A stretch of 64,000 nucleotides of DNA from Eudoraea chungangensis (GTDB lineage Bacteria > Bacteroidota > Bacteroidia > Flavobacteriales > Flavobacteriaceae), in NCBI RefSeq assembly GCF_029360665.1, contig NZ_JARDUB010000001.1, forward strand, positions 682,001 to 746,000, given 5' to 3'. The translations under genes and the position numbers were made by a program. Positions 55,050-63,182 of this stretch are shown one piece after another. The notes beneath the pieces are model-generated. The model did no database searches. It saw only the letters and a program-made list of their open reading frames with translations, and had not been told where the DNA came from. Positions within the stretch are counted from its first letter, which is position 1, and every line of letters starts with the position of its first letter.

Positions 55050-55922
55050 CTATTTGCTATAGGTGTTGTAAGGGTGCGTTTTTTTATTCGCAATTTTCTT
55101 AATGTATTTGATTCGCTGTATATGTCCATTACGTGAAGCTTCGCTTCTTAACAAATCAACTGCGCGTTCAAAAGTATGTGGCAAAGGGCTAATACCGTTA
55201 TTTTTCACTTGAACTCCGGTAACTACTGGATTGAAGGTGCAATAATGCGTTTTTTTAAAGTTAATTTTAAGTCCTCGGTTGCGCAGCTCTTCTAATATTT
55301 TCCCAGTATTTTGTTTAAAATCAATTGGACTGGAAAACGTTATGTCGTCAACGTAAATAGAAACGGTCAGTCCATCATTTATATATTTTTCAAATAGGTC
55401 ACCGCAACTATGAAAAACAACCAAAGACGCTAAGAATGATGAAGTTGGGCAACCTTGTGGTATAGCTCCTTCTTTTGTGCATATCCTATTGATTAATTTT
55501 GCCACGTCAGGATAAAACCCCTCCTTTCGTAAAGCTTTTTCAACACTAGTGAAAGCAACAGATGGATAGAAATCCTTCAAGTCAGTTAAGAAAAAGTATT
55601 TGTTTCCTTGGTGGTAGCGTGCATTAAGGACAGCATCTCTATTCTTTAAACCACCGAAAAAATATTCGGGAAGTTTTAGTTTATAAAGAACCTGTTTTAA
55701 TAATTGAGATTGTACATATTTTAATTTTGTAGTAGGGGCGTTTATTGGTCTAGTCAAAGCCATGCCATTTTCAAATCTTGGCAATCCTTTTTCGTCAGTT
55801 TTTGGTTCGTCCCAGTTGCGATAAAATCTAGTTTCATCGGCATCAATTGAAGAAGCTAATTTTATCAAAAAACATTTATCGACTTTTAATGCATAGGCTA
55901 AATCTTTGATTCTTTTTTTCAT
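55050..55922 (-). CDS. Retron-type reverse transcriptase
   Basis: 290 aa. RT motifs: LTDLKDFYPS (motif A, residues 112-121), IPQGCPTSS (156-162), and YVDD (190-193). The two features that mark retron RTs are present: NAxxH as NARYH (100-104) and VTG in NPVVTGVQVKNNG (234-236). Retron RTs copy part of a partner ncRNA into msDNA and act as anti-phage guards with an accessory effector. It follows an XRE gene by ten bases and a 79-aa protein gene, all behind one promoter. Confidence 0.92.
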   Translation of the reverse strand: MKKRIKDLAYALKVDKCFLIKLASSIDADETRFYRNWDEPKTDEKGLPRFENGMALTRPINAPTTKLKYVQSQLLKQVLYKLKLPEYFFGGLKNRDAVLNARYHQGNKYFFLTDLKDFYPSVAFTSVEKALRKEGFYPDVAKLINRICTKEGAIPQGCPTSSFLASLVVFHSCGDLFEKYINDGLTVSIYVDDITFSSPIDFKQNTGKILEELRNRGLKINFKKTHYCTFNPVVTGVQVKNNGISPLPHTFERAVDLLRSEASRNGHIQRIKYIKKIANKKTHPYNTYSK

Positions 55923-55932
55923 TTCAGATGTA

Positions 55933-56223
55933 TTATGAAATGAAAACGTCAGTAATTAAACCTTTTATAGAAGGTTCTAACATTTTGAAAGCATCTCGCT
56001 TTGATTCAGCAATATCTTCTTGATCGAGTGAGAAAAAAACTAAAACAGGCATTGGAATAGAAAGCGCGTTTGCTATCTGTTTAAGAATACTCAAAGTAGG
56101 TTCTTTTCTGCCTTTTTCAATTGAAGAAAGATAGGACTGTGAGAGACCGCATTTGTCAGCAAAATCGGTCTGTTTCAGACCCTTTTGCTTTCTTAAATCT
56201 TTTATGGCGTTACCTATATTCAT
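55933..56223 (-). CDS. XRE-type HTH protein of the retron operon
   Basis: The start is set at MNIGNAIKDLRKQKGLKQTD (56,223); a longer frame reaches 56,286 but overlaps the upstream gene and lacks family character. The HTH is KGLKQTDFADKCGLSQSYLS with SSIEKGRKEPTLSILKQIAN. The rest (AESKRDAFKMLEPSIKGLIT) is helical. HTH proteins are one of the known accessory classes of retrons. Here it may bind the small upstream protein, the msDNA, or the operon promoter; which one is unknown. Confidence 0.85.
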   Translation of the reverse strand: MNIGNAIKDLRKQKGLKQTDFADKCGLSQSYLSSIEKGRKEPTLSILKQIANALSIPMPVLVFFSLDQEDIAESKRDAFKMLEPSIKGLITDVFIS

Positions 56224-56260
56224 ATCAATAATAATTTTAAAAAAAATGAGAAGTGTGGAA

Positions 56261-56500
56261 TTAGAATAACCCTGAGATATCGTCAATTCCGAAGAATTTT
56301 AAAAATCTCAAAAGCAGAGAGAGAATCCTCAAAATTTGGTCCGGACTATTGTCCTTTTCGCCGTTTGACATTTCTTCCAACTCTACAAGAATTGCTTCAA
56401 GTAAAGCTTTGTCCTCTTCCGAGAACGCGTACCCGCTCTTTGCGAGTAATGACCTAACTCCATCTTGGAGTTGGTCAACCCTTTGTTTGTTTTTAACCAT
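56261..56500 (-). CDS. 79-aa acidic/amphipathic protein, candidate retron effector
   Basis: Begins MVKNKQRVDQLQDGVRSLLA, has an acidic helical middle (SEEDKALLEAILVELEEMS), and ends with a hydrophobic amphipathic segment ILRILSLLLRFLKFFG. No family recognised. It is the first gene of the retron operon, 37 bases before the XRE gene and after a long structured leader. A C-terminal helix with Leu/Phe on one face and Arg/Lys on the other could insert in membranes, so a toxic effector restrained by the HTH/msDNA is a reasonable guess. Confidence 0.55.
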   Translation of the reverse strand: MVKNKQRVDQLQDGVRSLLAKSGYAFSEEDKALLEAILVELEEMSNGEKDNSPDQILRILSLLLRFLKFFGIDDISGLF

Positions 56501-56840
56501 TTTTAAATGATTTTAATTAATAAACATGGATAGCACTATGCTACCTGCCTATTTAGCTGCGTGAACCCATATAGGATATAGTCCTACGACACTTCTCAAG
56601 TTCCTGCCTAAAGAAAGCCTTATCTAACAAGTGGATAATAACCTCTTTAAGCAATTTTGTAAGGGGTTCAATAAGCCTATAAAGCGGTCTGGTGCACTAC
56701 CACGCGGGTTGTACGTTCGTCCGTTCGTTAGATTTCTTGTTGCCGTTACAATAACCCATTACGGGTGGAGGGGAAACCCCTCTTCAATTGTTTTAGTTAA
56801 AAAACTCTTGAGTTCACTAAACAAACATTTCAAAGAACTA
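56501..56840 (-). ncRNA. Candidate retron ncRNA (msr-msd) leader
   Basis: About 340 transcribed bases between a Bacteroidetes-type promoter and the first ORF. Its centre is richer in G+C than the surroundings. Strong short stems are visible on the minus strand: GAGGGG-TTT-CCCCTC, ACCC-GTAAT-GGGT, an AACCCCTT/AAGAGGTT stem, TAGGA-CTATA-TCCTA, and GGTAGCA-TAG-TGCTATCC. A series of short stems followed by longer folding is the form of msr-msd. The a1/a2 ends and branching G were not pinned down. Confidence 0.5.
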
Positions 56841-56845
56841 CATGG

Positions 56846-56875
56846 CAAATATACACAAAATATTTCTGTGAGCAA
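56846..56875 (-). promoter_or_regulatory. Promoter of the retron operon
   Basis: Minus strand TTG (56,873-56,875), 19-base spacer, TATATTTG (56,846-56,853): an exact match to the Bacteroidetes TTG-N19-TAnnTTTG consensus. Transcription would start near 56,840 and run through the leader, small ORF, XRE and RT. Confidence 0.75.
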
Positions 56876-56988
56876 TAAAAAAGACTAAAATTATTGATTT
56901 ATTTTCTGTGAGGAATAAAATATGATTGTGAAGAAGTCATTTTTTATAGGATTTTGAGGATATGACTAGATTATTTTATATGCACCCG

Positions 56989-57378
56989 AACTCGTTATGG
57001 GGAATTAAATTAACGTATATCCATGAATCTTTTCTGGATATCAGTATAATTCTATACTTTTTGTAAGGTACAAATTGGTATATAACTTGTCATGCAAGAT
57101 GACGGATAATTTACCAATATTTTTAGAAGAAAATAATCTATAGCAATTAATCCAGGGACACTAAATAGAGTAATGTTTTGTGTAAAGCACTAATAACAAA
57201 GACATTAGGTTTAGCCTGTTTGAATTTTATTCGTCCCTTGAATTAATAAATACCTGTCTTTTAATTTCCCTAAAAGGACCTACTTAATAGGGGGAGTATG
57301 TATTGAAAAAAGAAAAGGAATATATTTAAGGCCGGGGGGGTTGATTCTGGAAAATACACCCAAAAACTTTTAGCTTTT
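56989..57378. repeat. Long diverged repeat R2 (partner R1 at 52,749-53,119)
   Basis: Carries the same ordered blocks as R1 with a 22-base insertion after the first. It lies between the retron promoter and the right att site, so it is the last segment of the island before the tRNA. No gene is encoded in it. Confidence 0.8.
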
Positions 57379-57451
57379 CTTGAATGGACCTATTAAAATG
57401 TGACTGTTAATAAGTTCTAGCTATACAATTACCGTACAATTTTTCAAACAA

Positions 57452-57508
57452 AAATCCGTAAACATCTTTTTATCAATGTGTTACGGATTTAAGAAGTGGT
57501 CCCACCTG
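57452..57508. repeat. attR with tRNA terminator-like hairpin
   Basis: The TCCGTAA...TTACGGA hairpin (57,455-57,487) followed by the core GTGGTCCCACCTG (57,496-57,508). The left end at 39,021-39,075 has a diverged copy of the same hairpin plus core. The hairpin here belongs to the element and stands exactly where the tRNA transcript needs a terminator. Confidence 0.75.
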
Positions 57509-57570
57509 GGCTCGAACCAGGGACCCCCTGATTATGAGTCAGGTGCTCTAACCAGCTGAGCTATAGGACC
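57497..57570 (-). tRNA. tRNA with anticodon CAT (tRNA-Met or lysidine-type tRNA-Ile2)
   Basis: The minus strand starts GGTCCTATAGCTCAGCTGG and folds into a full cloverleaf: seven-base acceptor GGTCCTA/TGGGACC, anticodon stem CCTGA/TCAGG with loop CTCATAA, T-loop GTTCGAG. CCA is not encoded. Anticodon CAT leaves elongator Met and Ile2 (k2C) open. The body resembles both and I cannot separate them by eye. Used as the integration site of the island. Confidence 0.93.
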
Positions 57571-57765
57571 GGTTATATCCAAAATTTTGGACTGCAATAT
57601 TACTACTTATTTTATTAGGTTGCAAACCCCGTCTATGCTATTTTAAACGTTTCCTTGAGAAAAGTAAACCAAATTCTCATCGCTGTTATTCTCCCACAGA
57701 GCTACCTCCCTTTCCCTCTTCGTTTAAATATTCACTATATTTAATCCTCACCTTAAACCTCTGTA

Positions 57766-59202
57766 TTGATTAGAAAAAGACTTACGCTTTTATGCGCTCT
57801 TTGTTATTTCTCTTTTGCCGGGCTGGCACAAGAAAACATCCTATACCAGGATATCTATAGCCGGGATTGGTTTGCTGTTGGGGTTGGCTCTTACGGCCGT
57901 ATTGGGGTAAGCGGTACCACAGACGCCGCCGGGATTGATGGCCGAAGACTAAACCTCAACAATATGGGGAGTATTGGTGGTAGAATGGAAGAACAAGACT
58001 ACCTGGAAGCGGGGGTTGCCTTTCATATGACACCCACAGATCCGGGGCCAGACTCGCTGCAGGTAAATGTGCAGCTGCGAACTTCTATTTTTTCGCGAAG
58101 TGGTTCCCTTTTCGGGAATTCTAATACCACCGGGGAGAACGGCCTGGCCATTGCTCTCCCAGAAATGTACGTAGAAGCGAAAAATGTGATCACAAAAGAC
58201 CTAAACCTTTGGGTGGGTTCCAGGCTTTACCGAGGCCCTGATATCCATATGGCAGATTATTGGGTTTTTAACGACCATAGCGGACAAGGCTTTGGTATAG
58301 AATATAAAAATACTAGAGCTGCCGCACTATTTATTGCTTCTACAGATACTACAGCAACTGTACCTCCGTATTTCTTTATAAATATTAAATCGGGTACGCC
58401 CAGTCTGGAAATCAGAAACCGGCAGGTCTATATTCTAGAACACGATATTCGCACCCCTAAGGGCAATCTTTTCTCCTTCCTGGCAGAATACCACCATATT
58501 GGAGACCCAACCGCGGTTTCAGATACTACGAACGCTGTGCTCTCTGCTCCCGGGGATAGCGGCTTTGTTTTTGGTGCGCGCTATCAAAACAACTTTAAAG
58601 GTATGCAAGAGGGCTCCTTTAACCAATTGGGAGTTCGCTACGGACGTGGCATTGCAAACGGGGGTGATGGGGGTTCTTCGCGAACCTGGGAAACCTTTGG
58701 CGCTGTGAATACGGAGACATTTAAATTTAAGAATGCCTACTCTTGGCATATTATAGACCACTTTCTTTTAAACTTTTCCAACAACTTTAGCCTCAATGGT
58801 TATGCCGTCTATAATCGCAGTAAGGGTGCGGCCGATGGGAGGGGGCTGTCTGAAACCTATCTGGGCAGGGAAGTCTTTAATTTTAAACAAGACTTTACGG
58901 TGGGCTTTAAAGGGGTACGCTATATAACGGACCTGTTTCACCTGCAAGCGGAAGCTCATTATTCCCAACGGCAGGATGGTGACCAACCTTGGTATCGTAT
59001 GGGTAAATTGTCTATTATACCTACCCTGGCCCTGCGAAAGGAACGCTCTGTATGGAGCAGACCACAACTACGTTTTATTTATTCTATGGGTATCTATAAC
59101 GACTTTGCTCAGGAAAATTTGTATTCTCCTTTTCTGGAATTAGTAGGGCCGCGAAAAGTAGGGCATTATTTTGGAATACGGGCCGAGTGGTGGACCTGGT
59201 AA
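57766..59202 (+). CDS. LamB-type maltoporin/carbohydrate porin
   Basis: 478 aa outer-membrane beta-barrel. A TTG start gives a signal peptide (LTLLCALCYFSFAGLAQ). Amphipathic strands alternate through the protein and the end matches the LamB family: RPQLRFIYSMGIYNDFAQEN then GHYFGIRAEWWTW. Internally GVRYGRGIANGGDGG is a typical LamB strand-turn. It probably allows passive entry of sugars. No ATG exists in a plausible upstream position, so TTG is assumed. Confidence 0.85.
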   Translation: MIRKRLTLLCALCYFSFAGLAQENILYQDIYSRDWFAVGVGSYGRIGVSGTTDAAGIDGRRLNLNNMGSIGGRMEEQDYLEAGVAFHMTPTDPGPDSLQVNVQLRTSIFSRSGSLFGNSNTTGENGLAIALPEMYVEAKNVITKDLNLWVGSRLYRGPDIHMADYWVFNDHSGQGFGIEYKNTRAAALFIASTDTTATVPPYFFINIKSGTPSLEIRNRQVYILEHDIRTPKGNLFSFLAEYHHIGDPTAVSDTTNAVLSAPGDSGFVFGARYQNNFKGMQEGSFNQLGVRYGRGIANGGDGGSSRTWETFGAVNTETFKFKNAYSWHIIDHFLLNFSNNFSLNGYAVYNRSKGAADGRGLSETYLGREVFNFKQDFTVGFKGVRYITDLFHLQAEAHYSQRQDGDQPWYRMGKLSIIPTLALRKERSVWSRPQLRFIYSMGIYNDFAQENLYSPFLELVGPRKVGHYFGIRAEWWTW

Positions 59203-59612
59203 GACTTAATTAACAGAAAGATTTGTTTTAAATAAAGGACCTGTCTTTTCGCCAATATGCATGGAAAATTTTTGCATCAGGCAATTACTTTTTGAAACAC
59301 TAATCCAAGTACAGAATTCTAATAATACAACTGGTGTATTTTTCTTTGATAAGTATTTATTTAGTAAATAATACACTATCTTGTTGAAGCAATAGTGTCT
59401 GTCCTCCCCTGACCAGTACTATAAGCAAACTAATTTATCGGCATTCTGAAAACATAGACTTATTCTGGTTTTTTGATAAGATTTGCGCTTACCGATTTAA
59501 CTTGGTCTGTCATATTATGGCCACAGCCAGTACTGGCGATGAGCTTTTTCGGTTCTCATTATTACAGACAGCCCAACAGTACTTAAATAATTAATCTTAA
59601 AAATACACTACA
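59203..59612. other. Intergenic, nothing firm
   Basis: About 410 bases without a supported gene. A few short open frames occur on both strands near 59,450-59,600 but show no recognisable domains. Confidence 0.3.
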
Positions 59613-60980
59613 ATGCAAAATTATAAAAGGAATCGACTAGGTAGATTTAAAATTATCCCACTTCTGTTATGCGCGCTTATGTGGTCTTTCCAGCTTAGTG
59701 CCCAGGAAATGAAACCCAGTCAGACTGTTTTTAAAAATGTTCGTGTTTTTGATGGTAAAACAAATAAACTTTCCTCCACAACACAGGTGTTGGTTGAAGG
59801 CAATATGATTAAAGAAGTATCTTCTCAAGCAGGTGATAAAGCCTCTAAAGATGCTGTAGTGATTGATGGAGAAGGTCTCACCTTAATGCCCGGGCTCTCA
59901 GATACGCATGTGCATTAAGCCTTTGCATCGCTTCCACAAGCTGAATTACTATTTGGCGATGCAGCATACAGCTATATCCATTCTACCGTGGATGCCAAGA
60001 TATACCTGATGAATGGAGTGACGTCTGTCCGCGACATGGGCGGCAATACCTTTGGTCTTAAAAAGGCCATTGATCAAGGAATAGTTGAAGGGCCAAGGAT
60101 TTATCCGGCCGGAGGTGCAATCACTCAAACCGCTGGACATTTCGACTTTAGAACTCCTAATCAAAAACATCCAAGATTTGGAGGTAGCGATCCGGCCTAT
60201 GTAGCGGAAGGACACGCCTATATAGTAGACGGAACTTCAGAAGTACTTGCAGCTGCCAGAGAAAATCTCCGACATGGCGCTTCCCATATCAAACTAGCTG
60301 CAGGTGGCGGTTATGCCTCCCCGGCCGATCCTTTACTTGGTGACCAATTTACATTCGATGAAATCAAGGCAGCTACAAATACTGCAGGCGATTGGGGTAC
60401 TTATGTTACCATTCATTCTTATCATCCAAGTGCCATTAATAAGGCCATTGATGCGGGCGTAAAAGATATTGGCCATGGACAATTGCTTGATAAACCTACG
60501 CTGGAGAAAATGGCAGAAAAAGGGGTCTTCTTAAGCACCCAGCCGTTTACCCTATGTAGTGAGCCCCAACTGGATGACTTCTCCAATTCAAAATTAGCAC
60601 AAGTGTGCAAGGGAACAGAATTTATCTATAAGACGGCCAGGGAAATACCCAATCTAAAACTCACCTACGGTACAGATATTTTCCTTAGCCCCAAGGAAAC
60701 GGTAGAAAGCTCTGTAAAAATGATGGAACGTCTTCTGCCATGGTACAAGCCTGGAGAAATCCTGATTATGGCTACGGGAAACTCTGGCGAACTCTTTAAA
60801 CTAAGCGGCCTCAGAAACCCCTACCCGGATGGAGATTTAGGAGTGGTTATGGAAGGTGCTTATGCGGATATCCTCTTGGTAAATGGAAATCCACTAGACG
60901 ATATAACAATGGTGACCGATAATTCGAATATTCGAATTATAATGAAGGATGGAATGATTTATAAAAACACATTAGACTAA
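59613..60980 (+). pseudogene. Exported amidohydrolase (imidazolonepropionase-like), broken by one in-frame TAA
   Basis: The frame from ATG 59,613 encodes a signal peptide (IIPLLLCALMWSFQLSAQ), the beta-sandwich start and LTLMPGLSDTHVH, the HxH metal motif. The next codon is TAA (59,916-59,918). The same frame then continues without interruption as AFASLPQAELLFGDAAYSYI to 60,980 with all later metal-enzyme features (YVTIHSYHPSAINKA, DIGHGQLLDKPTLEKM, LTYGTDIFLSPKETVESS). A single Leu-to-stop change (TTA to TAA) explains it. Downstream start at 59,988 would lack the metal motif. Confidence 0.85.
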
Positions 60981-61121
60981 ACTAGATACACTAGAGAAAG
61001 TACCTGGGTGGTTCTGCTGAAAACGGATAAATTATAGTGAAATAGGGTGTTTTAATTTTTAATTAGACCCTATGAAGGAGTGGTCTGAATTTTTACCCTA
61101 TTATAAGATAACATAAAAAAC

Positions 61122-61523
61122 CTAACCTATCTCTTGGCACAGTTCTACGAGTACACCGTTGGTGGTCTTAGGATGTAAAAAAACCACCAGCTTGTTGTCC
61201 GCTCCCTTTTTAGGAGTCTCATTTAAAACAACGAAGCCTTCCGCTTTCAGCCGGGCTACCTCTGCCTCAATATTTTCAACATCAAAGGCAATATGATGAA
61301 TGCCTTCTCCTTTGCGGTCTATAAACTTGGCTATAGGACTATCTGGTTTTGTAGCCTCTAACAATTCTATCTTATTGGGGCCTACCTTAAAAAAAGAGGT
61401 TTTAACGCCTTCCGAAACTACTTCTTCCATCTTATAGTTAACTTCTCCAAAAAGTTTGGCAAACAATTCGTTGGAAGCATTAATGTCTTTTACGGCTATC
61501 CCAATATGCTCTATTTTATTCAT
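61122..61523 (-). CDS. mce: Methylmalonyl-CoA epimerase
   Basis: 133 aa VOC-fold enzyme. Starts MNKIEHIGIAVKDINASNEL (61,523; three extra codons exist upstream). Metal ligands lie in KIEHIGIAV, EGIHHIAFDV and VLVELCQE. It interconverts (R)- and (S)-methylmalonyl-CoA in propionate metabolism. The length and motifs match the family closely. Divergent from rbfA. Confidence 0.93.
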   Translation of the reverse strand: MNKIEHIGIAVKDINASNELFAKLFGEVNYKMEEVVSEGVKTSFFKVGPNKIELLEATKPDSPIAKFIDRKGEGIHHIAFDVENIEAEVARLKAEGFVVLNETPKKGADNKLVVFLHPKTTNGVLVELCQEIG

Positions 61524-61582
61524 AGTGCCCAACTGCTAAAGGTTTCTTTCTAAACTAACTCTAAAGTACGTATTTTTGCCCT

Positions 61583-61975
61583 ATGGAAACACAAAGACAG
61601 AAAAAAATTGCAGGGGTTTTACAGAAAGATCTGGCCGATATTTTACAACGGGCGGCTACCGATGGTGGACTAAAAGGAACACTGCTTTCTGTTTCTAAAG
61701 TATATGTAACAACAGACCTTTCTATTGCCAAGGTGTATGTGAGTATCTTTCCGGTTGCCAAAGCCAATGAATTACTGGAAGGGTTAATTTCTAACCAACC
61801 ACTTATTAAGCACGAACTTGCCCAACGTACCAAACACCAGCTTAGAAGGATTCCAGAGCTGTCTTTCTTTTTAGACGACTCTTTAGAATATATTGATAAT
61901 ATTGAAAAGTCCTTAAAGGGAAAAGAAAACCCTATTGATAATCCGGAACTACTGCCGAAAAGAAAAAAATCTTAG
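61583..61975 (+). CDS. rbfA: Ribosome-binding factor A
   Basis: 130 aa. ETQRQKKIAGVLQKDLADIL at the start, KVYVTTDLSIAKVYVSIFP, then the KH-like RTKHQLRRIPELSFFLDDSL. This is standard RbfA, needed for 16S rRNA 5' end processing and cold growth. Its stop at 61,973-61,975 is one base before the TTG start of the following permease gene. Confidence 0.95.
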   Translation: METQRQKKIAGVLQKDLADILQRAATDGGLKGTLLSVSKVYVTTDLSIAKVYVSIFPVAKANELLEGLISNQPLIKHELAQRTKHQLRRIPELSFFLDDSLEYIDNIEKSLKGKENPIDNPELLPKRKKS

Positions 61976-61976
61976 C

Positions 61977-63182
61977 TTGAACTTTCCTCTTTATATAGCA
62001 AAAAGGTATGTGCGTTCTAAAAGTTCACAGAATGCAGTAAATATTATCAACTTTATTACTTTTTTGGTTATAGTTATTGGGTCTGCCGCACTGTTTATTG
62101 TCCTTTCTGGATTCTCTGGCCTAAAAACCTTCAGTCTTTCCTTTAGTAACATCTTTGACCCCGACCTTAAGGCTTCACCCATTAGTGGTAAATTTTTTAG
62201 TCTCTCTGCTGAAGAGGAACAAAAATTAAAGGAAATAGAGGGCATTGCCTCCTATTCCAAGGAAATGGAAGAACAGGTATATCTTACCTATAGACAAAAA
62301 AGTTCTGTAGCCTATCTAAAAGGAGTAGATACGGCCTATACCCAAGCAACTCAGGTAGATAGCGCCATCTATTGGGGAAATTGGGCGGTAGACAACCAGC
62401 AGGCGGTTGTTGGTTTGGGTATCGCACACCTTTTAAGCCTAAGCATTAACGACTACCAAAACCCTCTTCAAATCTTGGCTCCCAAACCCGGACTAGGATC
62501 TCCTACCCAGCAAGGTTTTGGTGCAAAACCCTATAACGAAATGCCTGTGGTAATTAGTGGCGTTTACGCTGTGGAGGAAAATCTGGATAAAAAATATATA
62601 CTGACGAGTCTTCCTTTGGCCCAAATTTTATTGGAAAAAGACAACACCCAAATTTCTGGGATAAATTTTCGATTGACCCCTGATGTAGAGATAACAGAAG
62701 TACGGAACAAAATACTTGCTCTTTTAGGAGACAAGGTAAATCTTATGAACCGGCGACAGCTGAACAATGCCTTATACCGCATGCTGAATACCGAGAATTT
62801 AGCTACCTATCTAATCTTTACACTGGTACTTATTATTGCGCTCTTTAATGTGGTAGGTGCTATTATTATGATGATTCTGGACAAACAACAAAATTCTAAA
62901 ACCCTTTATAGTCTCGGCGTTACGATTAGAGAAATTCGAAAGGTGTATTTTGTGCAGGGGGTAATTGTAACGGGCATGGGAGGTCTTATAGGCCTGTTTC
63001 TGGCCTCTTTACTAATCTGGTCTCAATTGGCCTTTGGATGGCTGCGAATTACGCCTTCTTTGGCCTACCCCGTAGAATACAAATTAATGAATGTTTTGGT
63101 GGTAATCGTAACCATAGTGGTTCTTGGGATTGTCGCCTCTAAAATTGCCAGTAGCAGGGTAACAAAAAAGCTTTTGTCCTAG
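61977..63182 (+). CDS. FtsX/LolCE-family ABC transporter permease
   Basis: The start is taken as TTG at 61,977 (MNFPLYIAKRYVRSKSSQNA); the in-frame ATG at 61,935 overlaps rbfA and adds unlikely residues. Four membrane segments: FLVIVIGSAALFIVLSGFSG near the N-terminus, a large periplasmic domain, then LIFTLVLIIALFNVVGAI, GVIVTGMGGLIGLFLASLLI and VLVVIVTIVVLGIVA. This is the lipoprotein-releasing or MacB-like permease layout. The ATPase partner is not in the window. Convergent and overlapping by four bases with dusB. Confidence 0.88.
   Translation: MNFPLYIAKRYVRSKSSQNAVNIINFITFLVIVIGSAALFIVLSGFSGLKTFSLSFSNIFDPDLKASPISGKFFSLSAEEEQKLKEIEGIASYSKEMEEQVYLTYRQKSSVAYLKGVDTAYTQATQVDSAIYWGNWAVDNQQAVVGLGIAHLLSLSINDYQNPLQILAPKPGLGSPTQQGFGAKPYNEMPVVISGVYAVEENLDKKYILTSLPLAQILLEKDNTQISGINFRLTPDVEITEVRNKILALLGDKVNLMNRRQLNNALYRMLNTENLATYLIFTLVLIIALFNVVGAIIMMILDKQQNSKTLYSLGVTIREIRKVYFVQGVIVTGMGGLIGLFLASLLIWSQLAFGWLRITPSLAYPVEYKLMNVLVVIVTIVVLGIVASKIASSRVTKKLLS

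Larger units (their letters stand above)
39063..57508. mobile_element. Integrated genomic island at a CAT-anticodon tRNA
   Basis: Bounded by identical 13-base cores at 39,063-39,075 and 57,496-57,508, the latter inside a complete tRNA. It contains a tyrosine integrase, an excisionase-like helix-turn-helix gene, a primase-like gene and several defence or conflict modules. Neighbouring chromosomal genes outside have ordinary metabolic functions. No conjugation genes are seen, so it would need a helper to move between cells. Confidence 0.8.

Noticed and set aside
56631-56888. 85-codon plus-strand frame opposite the retron leader
   Set aside because: It runs antisense through the promoter and the leader hairpins. 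The minus-strand promoter-leader reading explains the sequence better.
39256-57508. Integrative conjugative element
   Set aside because: No relaxase, coupling protein or type IV secretion genes are present. It is better described as a non-conjugative genomic island.
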